From an uncultured Flavobacteriaceae bacterium (GTDB lineage: Bacteria > Bacteroidota > Bacteroidia > Flavobacteriales > Flavobacteriaceae): DNA of 64,000 nt. The translations under genes and the position numbers were made by a program. How positions within the stretch are numbered: the stretch's first letter is position 1; every line of letters begins with the position of its first letter. The DNA lies in NCBI GenBank assembly GCA_947494565.1, contig CANLVG010000003.1:186001-250000 (forward strand), written 5' to 3'. The notes beneath the pieces were generated by a model. That model was given only the letters and a program-made list of their open reading frames with translations. It was not told the DNA's origin and made no database searches. Of the stretch, positions 9,313 to 18,959 are shown piece by piece.

Positions 9313-10878
9313 TTGGCACTTCAATTGAACATCAAGGATAAGTTTAATAAGGAACTACCGGCGGATCCGCTCCTGACCAATACAAGGCGACAAGTTCGGA
9401 ATGCCTGTTTTTCTTATGTGATCCCAAAAATGCCTTCGAAACCGGAATTGGTCCATTTCTCGGAAGAAATGATCAAGGCCATAGGATTGAAAGAATCCCC
9501 GAACTCAAAGGAATTTTTGGATGTGGTCACCGGAAATTCGGTATTGGCCGATTCAAATCCGTATGCGATGTGTTATGGAGGTCACCAATTCGGCCATTGG
9601 GCCGGACAGTTAGGTGATGGACGCGCTATCAATTTGGCGGAAGTGGAACATGAGGGTAAAAATTGGGCCCTGCAATTAAAGGGGGCAGGAGAAACCCCCT
9701 ATTCAAGAAGTGCTGATGGCCTGGCCGTTTTGCGATCTTCCATACGCGAGTACCTCTGTAGTGAGGCCATGTTTCATTTAGGCATACCAACGACAAGGGC
9801 ATTATCCCTAGCCTTGAGCGGAGATCAAGTATTACGCGATATCATGTATGATGGAAACCCCGCTTATGAGAAGGGAGCTATCGTTTGTCGTGTAGCACCC
9901 TCCTTTGTTCGTTTCGGAAGCTTTGAAATTTTAGCGGCCCAGGAAGACAAGAAGACGCTCAAAGTACTGGTCGACCATATCATCAAGCATCATTATGCGC
10001 ATCTTGGAAACCCCTCTAAGGGTACCTATTTGAAATTCTTTAAGGAAGTAGCGGTACGAAGCATGAAGATGGTAATCGATTGGCAGCGAGTCGGTTTTGT
10101 GCATGGGGTGATGAATACGGATAATATGTCCATTTTGGGATTGACCATAGATTATGGCCCTTATGGCTGGTTAGAGGATTATGATTTGGGATGGACACCA
10201 AATACCACAGATCGCGTGAACAAGCGCTATCGCTATGGTACACAGCCGCAGATCGTTCTATGGAATTTGTTACAACTGGCCAATGCTTTATTTCCACTGA
10301 TTGAAGAAGCTGCGCTTTTACAGGAAATTCTGAAGGAATATCAAGAAGAAGTAGAAGTCGCCTATCATGATATGATGCGTTCGAAACTTGGATTGATTGA
10401 AAATGAGTCGGAAGATCTCAAGTTGATATCGGAACTGGAGTCTGTTTTACAGCTTTCCGAAACGGACATGACTATTTTCTTTCGACTTTTGGCCCAATTA
10501 AAAAGAGACGGGTTCTCTTCTGGATTGGAATTGATCAAGGATTCTTTTTATAAACCTGAAGAGATTACGGCTAACATAGCTGCCAAATGGACGGATTGGT
10601 TCGAGAAGTATGGAAAACGTCTTCAAAAAGAAACCAAAACCGACGATGAACGGAAACAACGGATGAATACGGTCAATCCGAAGTATGTTCTACGAAATTA
10701 CATGGCCCAACTGGCCATTGACGCTGCCGAAGAAGGAGACTATGCCATTTTGGATGAACTATTCACACTGCTAAAAGAACCTTACGGAGAGCAGCCCGCC
10801 CATGAAAAGTGGTTTGCTAAACGTCCTGAATGGGCACGTCATAAAGTGGGGTGTTCAATGTTGTCCTGTAGCTCGTAA
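9313..10878 (+). CDS. selO: SelO/YdiU family protein adenylyltransferase
   Basis: SelO proteins have a pseudokinase fold and transfer AMP from ATP to protein Ser/Thr/Tyr residues, linked to redox homeostasis. This 521-residue protein shows family motifs: YGGHQFGHWAGQLGDGRA near 80-97, LQLKGAGETPYSRSADG, and HGVMNTDNMS with DYGPYG further on, which hold the metal and nucleotide contacts. It ends in C-S-S, placing a cysteine at the third-last position, where animal SELENOO has selenocysteine. Translation probably starts at TTG 9313, because no ATG occurs before the conserved region. That TTG is one codon after the msrB stop and in frame with it. Confidence 0.92.
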   Translation: MALQLNIKDKFNKELPADPLLTNTRRQVRNACFSYVIPKMPSKPELVHFSEEMIKAIGLKESPNSKEFLDVVTGNSVLADSNPYAMCYGGHQFGHWAGQLGDGRAINLAEVEHEGKNWALQLKGAGETPYSRSADGLAVLRSSIREYLCSEAMFHLGIPTTRALSLALSGDQVLRDIMYDGNPAYEKGAIVCRVAPSFVRFGSFEILAAQEDKKTLKVLVDHIIKHHYAHLGNPSKGTYLKFFKEVAVRSMKMVIDWQRVGFVHGVMNTDNMSILGLTIDYGPYGWLEDYDLGWTPNTTDRVNKRYRYGTQPQIVLWNLLQLANALFPLIEEAALLQEILKEYQEEVEVAYHDMMRSKLGLIENESEDLKLISELESVLQLSETDMTIFFRLLAQLKRDGFSSGLELIKDSFYKPEEITANIAAKWTDWFEKYGKRLQKETKTDDERKQRMNTVNPKYVLRNYMAQLAIDAAEEGDYAILDELFTLLKEPYGEQPAHEKWFAKRPEWARHKVGCSMLSCSS

Positions 10879-10917
10879 CCTGTGTAAGTACTGGATCAAA
10901 AAGTTGACTATTGCAAG

Positions 10918-11172
10918 GTGGAAAAGATATTGAATACAATACAAAAAATTCCAGAGGGCTACTCCGAAGGAAAGTATGAGAATCAAAAGTATGGTGTGAC
11001 CAAAAAGAGCTTCAATGACAATAGATCATATAAGATCTATGCCAAGGCGCTGGGCGGAAACGATTTTGTGAGCCTGAATTACTATTGCACATCTTCAGCG
11101 GGAGTCTTGAAACCATGTGAGATGCCTGAAGAAAAAGTAATCGATTTTTTGAATCATCTTGAACTTGAATAA
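10918..11172 (+). CDS. Small conserved protein in the msr operon
   Basis: This is an 84-residue soluble protein with a GTG start at 10918; an in-frame TGA lies four codons before it. Predicted content is mixed beta strands and a C-terminal helix ([12 protein letters not shown]). I do not recognise a named family. Position between selO and msrA on the same strand suggests co-transcription and a role in handling oxidised proteins, but that is inference from context. Confidence 0.6.
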   Translation: MEKILNTIQKIPEGYSEGKYENQKYGVTKKSFNDNRSYKIYAKALGGNDFVSLNYYCTSSAGVLKPCEMPEEKVIDFLNHLELE

Positions 11173-11182
11173 ATTAGAAGAA

Positions 11183-11674
11183 ATGAGCACGAAAAAAGCA
11201 TATATAGCAGGAGGTTGTTTTTGGGGTATGGAAGAACTATTTCGGGTACGCCCCGGAATTCTCGATACCGAAGTGGGATATATTGGAGGGGCGAACGACC
11301 ATCCGACCTACCGAAATCACCCGGGTCATGCCGAGGGACTCGAGTTGACCTACGATGCCGAAAAAACGTCCTTCAAGGAAATTCTGGATTATTTTTTTCG
11401 TATCCACAATCCGACTACAGTAGATCAGCAGGGTAATGACATGGGCTCAAGCTATCGTTCCGCTATCTTTTTTCAGGATGATGAAGAGCGAATGATTTCG
11501 AAAGAAGTCATAAGAGTAGTGGAAGATTCGAATAAGTGGGAAGGAAAGGTTGTCACTACGCTAGAACCCTATACGACTTTCTGGCCCGCTGAACCCGAAC
11601 ATCAAGATTACCTACAACGTATTCCCAATGGGTATACATGTCATTTTGAACGGTTTAAGGAACCTTTTATTTAA
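11183..11674 (+). CDS. msrA: Peptide-methionine (S)-S-oxide reductase MsrA
   Basis: The 163-residue cytosolic enzyme reduces S-methionine sulfoxide. The GCFWG motif near residue 14 holds the catalytic cysteine, and [20 protein letters not shown] and a C-terminal HFERF segment are further hallmarks. I chose the ATG at 11183 because GAAGAA precedes it and the conserved sequence begins soon after; an upstream TTG at 11159 would add eight unneeded residues. It ends the msrB-selO-unknown-msrA group, so both sulfoxide stereoisomers are covered. Confidence 0.95.
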   Translation: MSTKKAYIAGGCFWGMEELFRVRPGILDTEVGYIGGANDHPTYRNHPGHAEGLELTYDAEKTSFKEILDYFFRIHNPTTVDQQGNDMGSSYRSAIFFQDDEERMISKEVIRVVEDSNKWEGKVVTTLEPYTTFWPAEPEHQDYLQRIPNGYTCHFERFKEPFI

Positions 11675-11892
11675 CAAATAAATTTCTTTAAAGACCTCAT
11701 ATTGTTCTTCTTGAAGTTGTTTTCACTATAGAATTAAGATCAGGGCATCACAAGGTTTCAACATGCATTTTATGTCGGACCTTTCGTTCTTGTCCACTTT
11801 GGTAATTTCTATGGTGTGAGACATCAAAAGGGATTTTTGTATCTTCAGGTAGCCATTACAGCTACTAACCGGTGTCCAAAAAAAAAGGAATT

Positions 11893-12459
11893 ATGAAAAA
11901 TGACCATACAAAAAGAATTCTTTTGGGATTAACCCTAATGCTACTATTTTCTTGTCAGATACAAAAGGAAGACGAAGCTGGCTGGCGGAAAGTCTTTCAG
12001 AACGATGCTGAGGGAAAGGCCCTTTTCGGGGATAAATCGGAATTAATGGATGCGGTACGCTTAGGATATCCGATTAGAATCGGTTGGGGAAGCAGTAGCG
12101 TAGAACATGTGGCCGAGGCCGACTTTTTGACCATTTTCGAAGGAGAAGAAGTATTTGCCCAAATCGAGACCATTATCGGCCAAGCACCTACCGTAGAAGG
12201 TGATACCCTTAAAATACGATTTCGAACTCAAAATCATTGGACGAAAATTGCCGGTACTAACGGATATTCTACGGGAATGATGACCGATTATTTTAAAGAC
12301 ACCCTGGTGGGAGGAGGTGTAGATCGATATTCATCGACAACTTGGTATGTCATGTATCCATCACATCACTTGGCTATTGAAGCCCGGCCTCTATGGCGTG
12401 AGGAGTCTCCGAATTGGAAGAAATGGAAAAGCGCTGACCCACCGGAAAGTATGCAGTAA
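11893..12459 (+). CDS. Putative lipoprotein of unknown function
   Basis: This 188-residue protein begins with a lipoprotein signal peptide: basic start, hydrophobic core, and LFSC lipobox with the cysteine near residue 22. The ATG at 11893 (preceded by AAAGGAA) fits the signal peptide better than an in-frame GTG at 11872. The mature part has several strands, with repeated charged and glycine-rich turns. I do not recognise the family. It would be anchored in an envelope membrane. It appears to be a stand-alone gene. Confidence 0.75.
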   Translation: MKNDHTKRILLGLTLMLLFSCQIQKEDEAGWRKVFQNDAEGKALFGDKSELMDAVRLGYPIRIGWGSSSVEHVAEADFLTIFEGEEVFAQIETIIGQAPTVEGDTLKIRFRTQNHWTKIAGTNGYSTGMMTDYFKDTLVGGGVDRYSSTTWYVMYPSHHLAIEARPLWREESPNWKKWKSADPPESMQ

Positions 12460-12503
12460 GGGCAGGGGACTCCGTTAATTCATTGCCAGAGCACCATTGA
12501 TGA

Positions 12504-12611
12504 TCAGTTCTGGTCAATTCTATTTTTTAGTAACCCCATCACAATATAGAGGATTACATTGGATGAAATAATAAGGGCCGTAAGCGCAATAAAGTAGCTT
12601 AATGAATTCAT
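12504..12611 (-). CDS. Small single-helix membrane peptide (35 aa)
   Basis: A short open frame on the strand opposite its neighbours encodes 35 residues. It has a short polar N-terminus, one hydrophobic helix of about 22 residues (from about YFIAL to YIVMG), and a basic/polar C-terminal KNRIDQN. The composition is that of a genuine small membrane protein rather than a random frame. It sits alone between two rightward lipoprotein genes. No function can be given. Confidence 0.45.
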   Translation of the reverse strand: MNSLSYFIALTALIISSNVILYIVMGLLKNRIDQN

Positions 12612-12739
12612 CTGATTCTTTCTATTTCAAAAATGTTCATGTATACGGGGAGTACTTTAAAGAGTCAAAAACCAACAAAGGGTTGCTCTTAAAAATGGGA
12701 AAAGTGAGTTAGAAGATGTTTTTGCATAATTAAAAATCT

Positions 12740-13492
12740 ATGAGGACTTACAATACCATATCGATTTTGTTCGTAATCAGCGTATTGACATTTCTTTCTC
12801 AATGCTCCAGTTCTGATAGAGAACAAATGTGTGGCGCGGGTTCGATGTCCATCGCCGGAACGAACAGTTGCCTTTCTTTTGAACACAAAGGACTTTCGGA
12901 TACCCAGCAAGTCAGTATTCAAGATAAGGTTGCCCAAGCCATGCTAGCCGTGAACCGGATAATGCCGGTAGACAATCTCTTGATACGCATTATTGATGAT
13001 CCAAGGCTTGTGATTCCGGGTTTAGGTATTGGGGGATACAACCCTAGCGAAACGGAAATCCTTATTGTAATCGATACTTCTTTTACGGATTTGGAACGTT
13101 CTTTGGAGGGATATCTGTTTCCAATGATAGCCCATGAAGCCCACCACACCAAACGAAGGCTTTCTGTTGGCTATGGTACTACCTTATTTGAGGCTATGGT
13201 ATCAGAAGGTCTCGCCGATCATTTTTCAATGCAGGTCGCGGGAATCGAACCACCACCCTGGTCCGTAGTCTTGACCGGCCAGGAATTGGAAGATTGGAAA
13301 GGGATAGCACGCATGGTTTGGCACGAGACTTCATACGACCATGACGCCTGGTTTTTTGGTATTGGCGATTCCATCCCATCATGGACGGCCTATGCAGTGG
13401 GGTATGATATGGTCAATACCTACTTGCACCAGAATCCGAATAGGAAACCAGCGGACCTCCATGACGAACCGGCTTCGTCTTTTGAGTTTTAA
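12740..13492 (+). CDS. DUF2268-type zinc metalloprotease-like lipoprotein
   Basis: The 250-residue protein starts with a lipoprotein signal peptide whose cysteine lies near residue 22 (SQC). HEAHH at residues 132-136 is a classical HExxH zinc site, and a downstream SEGLADHF segment supplies a likely third ligand glutamate, as in DUF2268 predicted Zn-dependent proteases. Glycine-rich and acidic segments follow. It is probably an envelope-bound protease or a degenerate relative. The substrate is unknown. It converges with the large regulator gene downstream with only 26 bases between stops. Confidence 0.8.
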   Translation: MRTYNTISILFVISVLTFLSQCSSSDREQMCGAGSMSIAGTNSCLSFEHKGLSDTQQVSIQDKVAQAMLAVNRIMPVDNLLIRIIDDPRLVIPGLGIGGYNPSETEILIVIDTSFTDLERSLEGYLFPMIAHEAHHTKRRLSVGYGTTLFEAMVSEGLADHFSMQVAGIEPPPWSVVLTGQELEDWKGIARMVWHETSYDHDAWFFGIGDSIPSWTAYAVGYDMVNTYLHQNPNRKPADLHDEPASSFEF

Positions 13493-13518
13493 CAATCTGA
13501 AATGAGAGTTGCTTCTCG

Positions 13519-16500
13519 CTATACCATATCTTCAGGGGTAATAATTGGACTATTTTGTAAATTTTGATTTTCAAGGTAACGTTTTTTGTATGCGAAAGGC
13601 GACACGCCAAACTCGTTCTTAAAGCATTTAGAGAAGTACTTAGGATCGTTAAAACCGACGGAAAACGCTGATTCAGCTACCGAAAAATTACTCTCGGTCA
13701 AATACATGGCCGCTTTTCTTAAGCGCATCGAACGTACAAAATCAACAATGGTCTTACCGGTCAACCTTTGAAATTTCTTATAGATGACGGAATAGCTGAT
13801 ATGTAGGTCTTTTGAAAGTTCTTCGACTTTGAAATCGGGATTCGCCATATGCTTTTCAATCAATTCAACTAAGTTTTCGAGAAAGGTTTCATCTTTGGAT
13901 TTTACTTCATGTTGCTTTGGGGTACCTAACAGATCAGATTTGAACTTTGATTTCAACCGATCACCCCGTGTAATAATGTTGTTCGTTTTTAAGATGAGTT
14001 CATTTACATTGAATGGTTTGTTCAAGTATTCAATGGCGCCCACTTGTAAAGCCATGATCTTATTGACCTGTGTTTTTTCCGCAGTCAATAGAATAACCGG
14101 AATATGGGCGGTAACCAGATTTTTTCGAAGCATTTTGGTCATCTCGATACCGTCTAATTCGGGCATCATAATGTCACTGAGAATAAGATTCGGAAGTTGT
14201 TTTTTGGCTAATTCAAAGCCTTTCATGCCGTTATTGGCGGTTAGTACGTTAAAGTACTCCCCAAAAATTTTCTTTAAATAATCTTGAAGTTCAAAATTGT
14301 CTTCTACGATAAGAATGGTCTTGGTAAAGTCATCTGAGATATGATCTACTTCAACATGTTCGTATCTATGGTTGATCGTGTTTGCGACTTCAATTGAAGA
14401 ACCGGTATTCAGCTTTTCGTGTGCTGAAAACGTACTTTCTTTCATTAATAGGCCAATGGTGAAACAGGTTCCTTTTTCACTATTTGAACTTACCTCGATC
14501 GAACCATGATGTAAGTCGATGAGCTCTTTGACCAATGCTAGGCCGATACCCATACCCAAATATTTTTTTCCTGTTTCTACCTGATAGAACAGTTCAAATA
14601 TATGTTTCAAAGATTCTTTGGGGATACCCGGCCCGGTGTCCTTGATACTTAACATGACCTTCTCTTCTTCAAGGTTTTCCCATATGCTGAGTTTCACGCT
14701 ACCACCTTCAGGTGTAAACTTGAATGCATTTGAAAAAAGGTTATATAGAACGTGCTCTATTTTATCTTTATCATACCAGATGTTGAAATCCTTTTTTGGG
14801 TAGGTGGTCTGGAAGTCGATTTTCTTTAGTTCTGCTTGTTCCTTAAATGAGGATGCGATTTCCTTTACCTCTTTCACGATATTGTATTCAGCAACATTTA
14901 ATTTCAATTGCTTCAATTCTTTATTACGTACGGTGGTCAATTCAAAAACGATGCGAGACAATCGTCTGGCATTATTGGATATCATCTTCAAACGCTTCTG
15001 TAATAGTTCATTGCCACTTTTTGCCGCATTTTCCATCATATTTTCGATAGGAATCAAAATAAGGGTCAGAGGAGTCTGAATCTCGTGCGATATTTTGGCA
15101 AAAAAGTTCATCTTTAAATCATATCGGGTCTTATCTGCCTGGTGATTCAATTCTTCGGTAATCAATCTGTTCTTTAAAGAGACCCATCTGTATAGTGCAT
15201 AAATAAGGGTTAAGGCAATCAAAATGTATAGTACGATAGCCCAATTCTGTTTATAGAAAGGGGCGGCAACATGTACCCTGATCGTTTTTTGACCCAAGTC
15301 CCAATTACCCCTATTGGTACCTGCTCTTACGTGAAACTCATAATCTCCCGGAAGGATGTTCGTATACGAAGCTTTAGAAGGTGTGTCGGAATTCGTCCAA
15401 TTGTCATCATAGCCCACTAAACGATGAGCGTAGTGGAAGCTCGGACTGAGCACATTGTCTAGGGCAACATAGTTAAAAGAAAAAGAAGCCTGGTCATGAT
15501 CTAGGTCAATGTGCCCTATATTCTGGACAGTGGTATGTATTTGATCCGGGATAATTGACACTGCGGGCTTATTCAGAATCTCGATACCTTCAATGAACAA
15601 TTTAGCGGATGGTCTTTTTTTTGTGAGTTCTTTAGGGGAGAAATAGTTGATACCAATACGGGAACCGAAGTACAAGTTGCCATCGCTATCCTTATATGAA
15701 CTTTTAAGGAATGCATCGTCTAAGAACCCATCTGATTTGAAATAGGTCGTATGCTGGTCTTTTACGAGGTCCAAATGCCAAAGTCCTTTATTCGAACCAA
15801 TCCATAGGTTGTTGGAATTCTGTACTTCGATCGACTTGAAATCAACGTCTGTGAATCTTGGGTCGTCTTTGTAGAAGAAAAATTCCTTGGTATTTTTCGA
15901 GTAGGTCAATAAGTCTCCATTTAAATCTAACATCCATAATTTATTTTCTACTGAAACGATATCCCTTAACAATACCGAACCTTTTCGTGCTACGGTTTCA
16001 TTGGGGTAGGTAGCACGTTTAAGTGTTGAATTCGAGAAGTCTTGTAGATCTTCATTAAACTGATAAAGTCCAAGTGGAAACCCCAGCCAAATATACCCCT
16101 GTTCATCTTCTGCAATGCTACCGCATAAATTTTCGGACAATGACCCGGCAGATTCTGCCTTGAAATTAGCCAAGAATCGACGTTGCGCATCATAGACAAA
16201 TACACCTTGACCCGTTCTGATCCACATACGTTTTTTTGAATCTTTAAAAATCTCAAGACAGATAGAGGCCTTGACGCCCTGATTGTCGACTAGAATCAAT
16301 TTTTCCGCAGTCCCACTCTTTTTGTCAAAAATCCAAACACCATTGACCTGACTTGAAACCCATAGATTACCGATATCGTCTGCTGTAATATTCTCAATGT
16401 AAAAACCGTTACTGAAATCTTCATTTACCAAATACTGCTTCTCACTACCATCCGGTGAGACCCGAACCATGCCCTTACCATCAGTACCGAACCATAGGGT

Positions 16501-17604
16501 ACCATCTTTTTCCTTGTAGGAAGCCATAACCACTGAAGGACTATTTTTTATGGCACCTGAGTGATAGTGGATCAAGTCATTCTCTTTATTTGATAAGACG
16601 TTGATTTCCCCATAATTATTGGCTATCCAAAGGTTTTGTAAGCGGTCTTCAAAAATATCGATTACCGTATTGCTACTTATGGAGGCACTATCGAAAATAT
16701 CATAATTGAAAATAGAAAGTTCTCCTGTCTCGGGATTGATTTTATAGAGACCGTTGCCATCGGTACCTGCCCATATCGTTCCTTTTGAATCCATAAAGAT
16801 CGAAGAAAAATTCTCTTTCATTTTTTCCAACGTTTCTACTTTTAAAACGTCATTCTGAACAAACTCCTTGCTTTGTATGTCATATATCATTGGTCCTAGA
16901 TTGGGCGAATTTGTCGCTATCCACAATCGTTGGTTTCCGTCCAAAATCATTCCGGTATTGAAGATGACCTCGCCTTTGGTATCTAGATCTATTTCCTCTA
17001 AGCGATCGGTGGTCATATCATATACGAATAGTTCTCCTCTAGTTGAGATGAGGTATAATTCATGGGATGATAGCACCATAGTACCACGACTTATAATGGG
17101 CTGAAGGTTTACCGGCAACGTTGTTAGCTCTACAAGTGTCTCCTCTTTAAGATCATAAGACAAGATCTTTCCTGACTTGGTGGCAATCCAGTTTTGGTTT
17201 TCAGTCGCTAGAAATTGACTTACCTTATGAGACTGAAACATTCCACCTTCTTGCGATAAGGATGAAAATCCTCCTTTCTTATTCGTTTTTGATATTTCCC
17301 CATTTTGAGATACCATCCAAATGGTACCCTGGGAATCACAAATAATACGGTCTAACTTATCTGATTGTCTTTCTTTGTGAAAGATCTCTTTATAGGGTAT
17401 GAATTCAAACCCGTATCCATTGTATTTACTGATCCCCTTAATATGTGAAATCCACATATATCCCAATGTATCTTGGGCCATGGATACGGATTGATAGGTG
17501 TGGTCACTTATTCGATACTCTAAATGGATAAAGCGCGGTTTTTTTTGGGCGTGGGAAATACAAACGACACAAAAAAGCACTGAATAGATAAACAATTTAT
17601 TCAT
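13519..17604 (-). CDS. Hybrid two-component system sensor/regulator (HTCS)
   Basis: This 1361-residue protein joins a whole two-component system in one chain. In order: signal peptide (about 1-20), periplasmic beta-propeller of Reg_prop repeats (about 25-690), Y_Y_Y domain (about 695-770), membrane helix (about 786-805), histidine kinase with phospho-accepting His near 839 in ISHEIQTP, ATPase domain with DTGPGIP and GMGIGLALV boxes, receiver with phospho-accepting Asp near 1143 in LSDIMMPE, and a C-terminal AraC-type DNA-binding domain. HTCS proteins sense glycan fragments and activate PULs. Here no PUL lies beside it, so its target is elsewhere. The ATG at 17604 is preferred for the signal peptide; a TTG at 17619 preceded by AGGAG (17628-17632) is possible. 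Confidence 0.93.
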   Translation of the reverse strand: MNKLFIYSVLFCVVCISHAQKKPRFIHLEYRISDHTYQSVSMAQDTLGYMWISHIKGISKYNGYGFEFIPYKEIFHKERQSDKLDRIICDSQGTIWMVSQNGEISKTNKKGGFSSLSQEGGMFQSHKVSQFLATENQNWIATKSGKILSYDLKEETLVELTTLPVNLQPIISRGTMVLSSHELYLISTRGELFVYDMTTDRLEEIDLDTKGEVIFNTGMILDGNQRLWIATNSPNLGPMIYDIQSKEFVQNDVLKVETLEKMKENFSSIFMDSKGTIWAGTDGNGLYKINPETGELSIFNYDIFDSASISSNTVIDIFEDRLQNLWIANNYGEINVLSNKENDLIHYHSGAIKNSPSVVMASYKEKDGTLWFGTDGKGMVRVSPDGSEKQYLVNEDFSNGFYIENITADDIGNLWVSSQVNGVWIFDKKSGTAEKLILVDNQGVKASICLEIFKDSKKRMWIRTGQGVFVYDAQRRFLANFKAESAGSLSENLCGSIAEDEQGYIWLGFPLGLYQFNEDLQDFSNSTLKRATYPNETVARKGSVLLRDIVSVENKLWMLDLNGDLLTYSKNTKEFFFYKDDPRFTDVDFKSIEVQNSNNLWIGSNKGLWHLDLVKDQHTTYFKSDGFLDDAFLKSSYKDSDGNLYFGSRIGINYFSPKELTKKRPSAKLFIEGIEILNKPAVSIIPDQIHTTVQNIGHIDLDHDQASFSFNYVALDNVLSPSFHYAHRLVGYDDNWTNSDTPSKASYTNILPGDYEFHVRAGTNRGNWDLGQKTIRVHVAAPFYKQNWAIVLYILIALTLIYALYRWVSLKNRLITEELNHQADKTRYDLKMNFFAKISHEIQTPLTLILIPIENMMENAAKSGNELLQKRLKMISNNARRLSRIVFELTTVRNKELKQLKLNVAEYNIVKEVKEIASSFKEQAELKKIDFQTTYPKKDFNIWYDKDKIEHVLYNLFSNAFKFTPEGGSVKLSIWENLEEEKVMLSIKDTGPGIPKESLKHIFELFYQVETGKKYLGMGIGLALVKELIDLHHGSIEVSSNSEKGTCFTIGLLMKESTFSAHEKLNTGSSIEVANTINHRYEHVEVDHISDDFTKTILIVEDNFELQDYLKKIFGEYFNVLTANNGMKGFELAKKQLPNLILSDIMMPELDGIEMTKMLRKNLVTAHIPVILLTAEKTQVNKIMALQVGAIEYLNKPFNVNELILKTNNIITRGDRLKSKFKSDLLGTPKQHEVKSKDETFLENLVELIEKHMANPDFKVEELSKDLHISYSVIYKKFQRLTGKTIVDFVRSMRLRKAAMYLTESNFSVAESAFSVGFNDPKYFSKCFKNEFGVSPFAYKKRYLENQNLQNSPIITPEDMV

Positions 17605-18191
17605 AGTACGATACAACACGAGAAGGACTCCTTTTTGATATAAAACTTATATTAGTTGTTAGCTTCAACAAGCCATTGCGATTTGCAGGGAAATACTTTC
17701 AACAATGCGAATGGTAGGTAGCCCGGGTCTTTTCAGAATTTTCAAACCCACCTAAACATATATTTTTAAAACTGCATTGTGACTTGCGTCAACCCATATG
17801 AACTAGTGTAGGACGATGAATAGTTCCTAAGGTTTTCCAGAATAAAGTCATTCCTGTCATTCGATGCCGTAAATCTGTAGTGTTCGGGCATCTACTTGTG
17901 TGGCAAACCTGTTGGGGTAAAAATAGGAAAAAGTGTTCATTAGAGGGGTATGGAATGAATAAAATCGAATATTCCACAATTCGTATATGTACCTGAATTA
18001 CGGGCTTAGAGGCGATGAAATGGACTTAGATCCTTGTATATCAATAAAATAAAACGGTCAATTTGCCCTTAAAATGATGGAGAGGAATTACCGAACTTTT
18101 TTTTGGAGCGCATGATGGGTCATTAGCATTCTAAAAAGACCCTTATGCTTGAGCGCGCACCGCAATTACAGCCCCTTAAAATAAGTAACAA
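17605..18191. other. Intergenic region without a supported gene
   Basis: The roughly 590 bases hold the upstream region of the HTCS gene and the downstream region of the DUF6090 gene. A minus-strand frame at 17766-17891 (41 codons) has a protein-like composition ending in aromatic TMQF, like the last strand of an outer-membrane barrel, but it lacks support and may be a decayed remnant. No promoter with the TAnnTTTG form was seen. Confidence 0.4.
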
Positions 18192-18959
18192 TCATTCTTT
18201 CAGTTCAATTTCGATCAACTCTAGAATAGTGTCAAGGTTCTTCATCAGTGGATCGTAATGGGAAGCTTCGGTAGATAAACTAGTCAAATAAAACATGAAC
18301 ATATTGTTCTCAAAAGCCACAGACCGTAACAAATTCAGATTACTCAAGTTATTGGCCTCTATTAAAGAGCGCTTCTGTTGATCGACGTTGGCATATTCAT
18401 AAATGGTTCTAATGCTATAGTCATCATTTCGGAACATATCCAAGACTTTTTGCCTTTGATTACCGAGGTCTTCCTCTTGGCGAGTGATATCATCCAAAGT
18501 AGCGACCCAATTGGTCAGCTGTATTCTCAAGGCTGTATTGGAAATGTCTTTTAAGCTACCGGAGCTGATCATCTCATTTAAAAGCGAGTTGTTCGGGTTA
18601 AAGGCAATATCGAAATTGAACGATTGATACAGTAGCTTCGAAAATTGTGCTTCGGATGGTAGAAGGTCTTGATTGGCCGTAAACTCTAGAAGCCGCTTTG
18701 CCCCCTCATAGTTCTGCTCATTGACCGTGATCAGCTCTTGCAGTTTTTCCCGACTGGTCTCAAATTCCGAATACAGTCCTTTTAGGTAGATCTGTTCTTT
18801 TTGCGCCAACACCCTTTTCTGCTGGGCATTGTTGATGGCCAGGGCAATTAATATGCCGATGACCACAAGGATGATTTCACCGATAGCATATATCAGATAG
18901 TTGCGAATTTTTTTTTCGCGCACCAGTTGCTGCCTGATTTTTCGAAAGAACTTTAGCAT
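18192..18959 (-). CDS. DUF6090 family membrane protein
   Basis: The 255-residue protein begins with a basic amphipathic segment (MLKFFRKIRQQL) and a single membrane helix near residues 22-42 (YLIYAIGEIILVVIGILIAL), followed by NNAQQKR and a long helical, probably periplasmic domain with coiled-coil character. This N-terminal pattern is diagnostic of DUF6090, a family common and multi-copy in Flavobacteriia. The function is unknown. It stands alone, with about 400 bases upstream before the next gene. Confidence 0.85.
   Translation of the reverse strand: MLKFFRKIRQQLVREKKIRNYLIYAIGEIILVVIGILIALAINNAQQKRVLAQKEQIYLKGLYSEFETSREKLQELITVNEQNYEGAKRLLEFTANQDLLPSEAQFSKLLYQSFNFDIAFNPNNSLLNEMISSGSLKDISNTALRIQLTNWVATLDDITRQEEDLGNQRQKVLDMFRNDDYSIRTIYEYANVDQQKRSLIEANNLSNLNLLRSVAFENNMFMFYLTSLSTEASHYDPLMKNLDTILELIEIELKE

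Noticed and set aside
17789-17977. Minus-strand 62-codon frame upstream of the HTCS gene
   Set aside because: Cysteine- and histidine-rich composition with no protein-like pattern; another frame here (17766-17891) looks more protein-like but is still unsupported.
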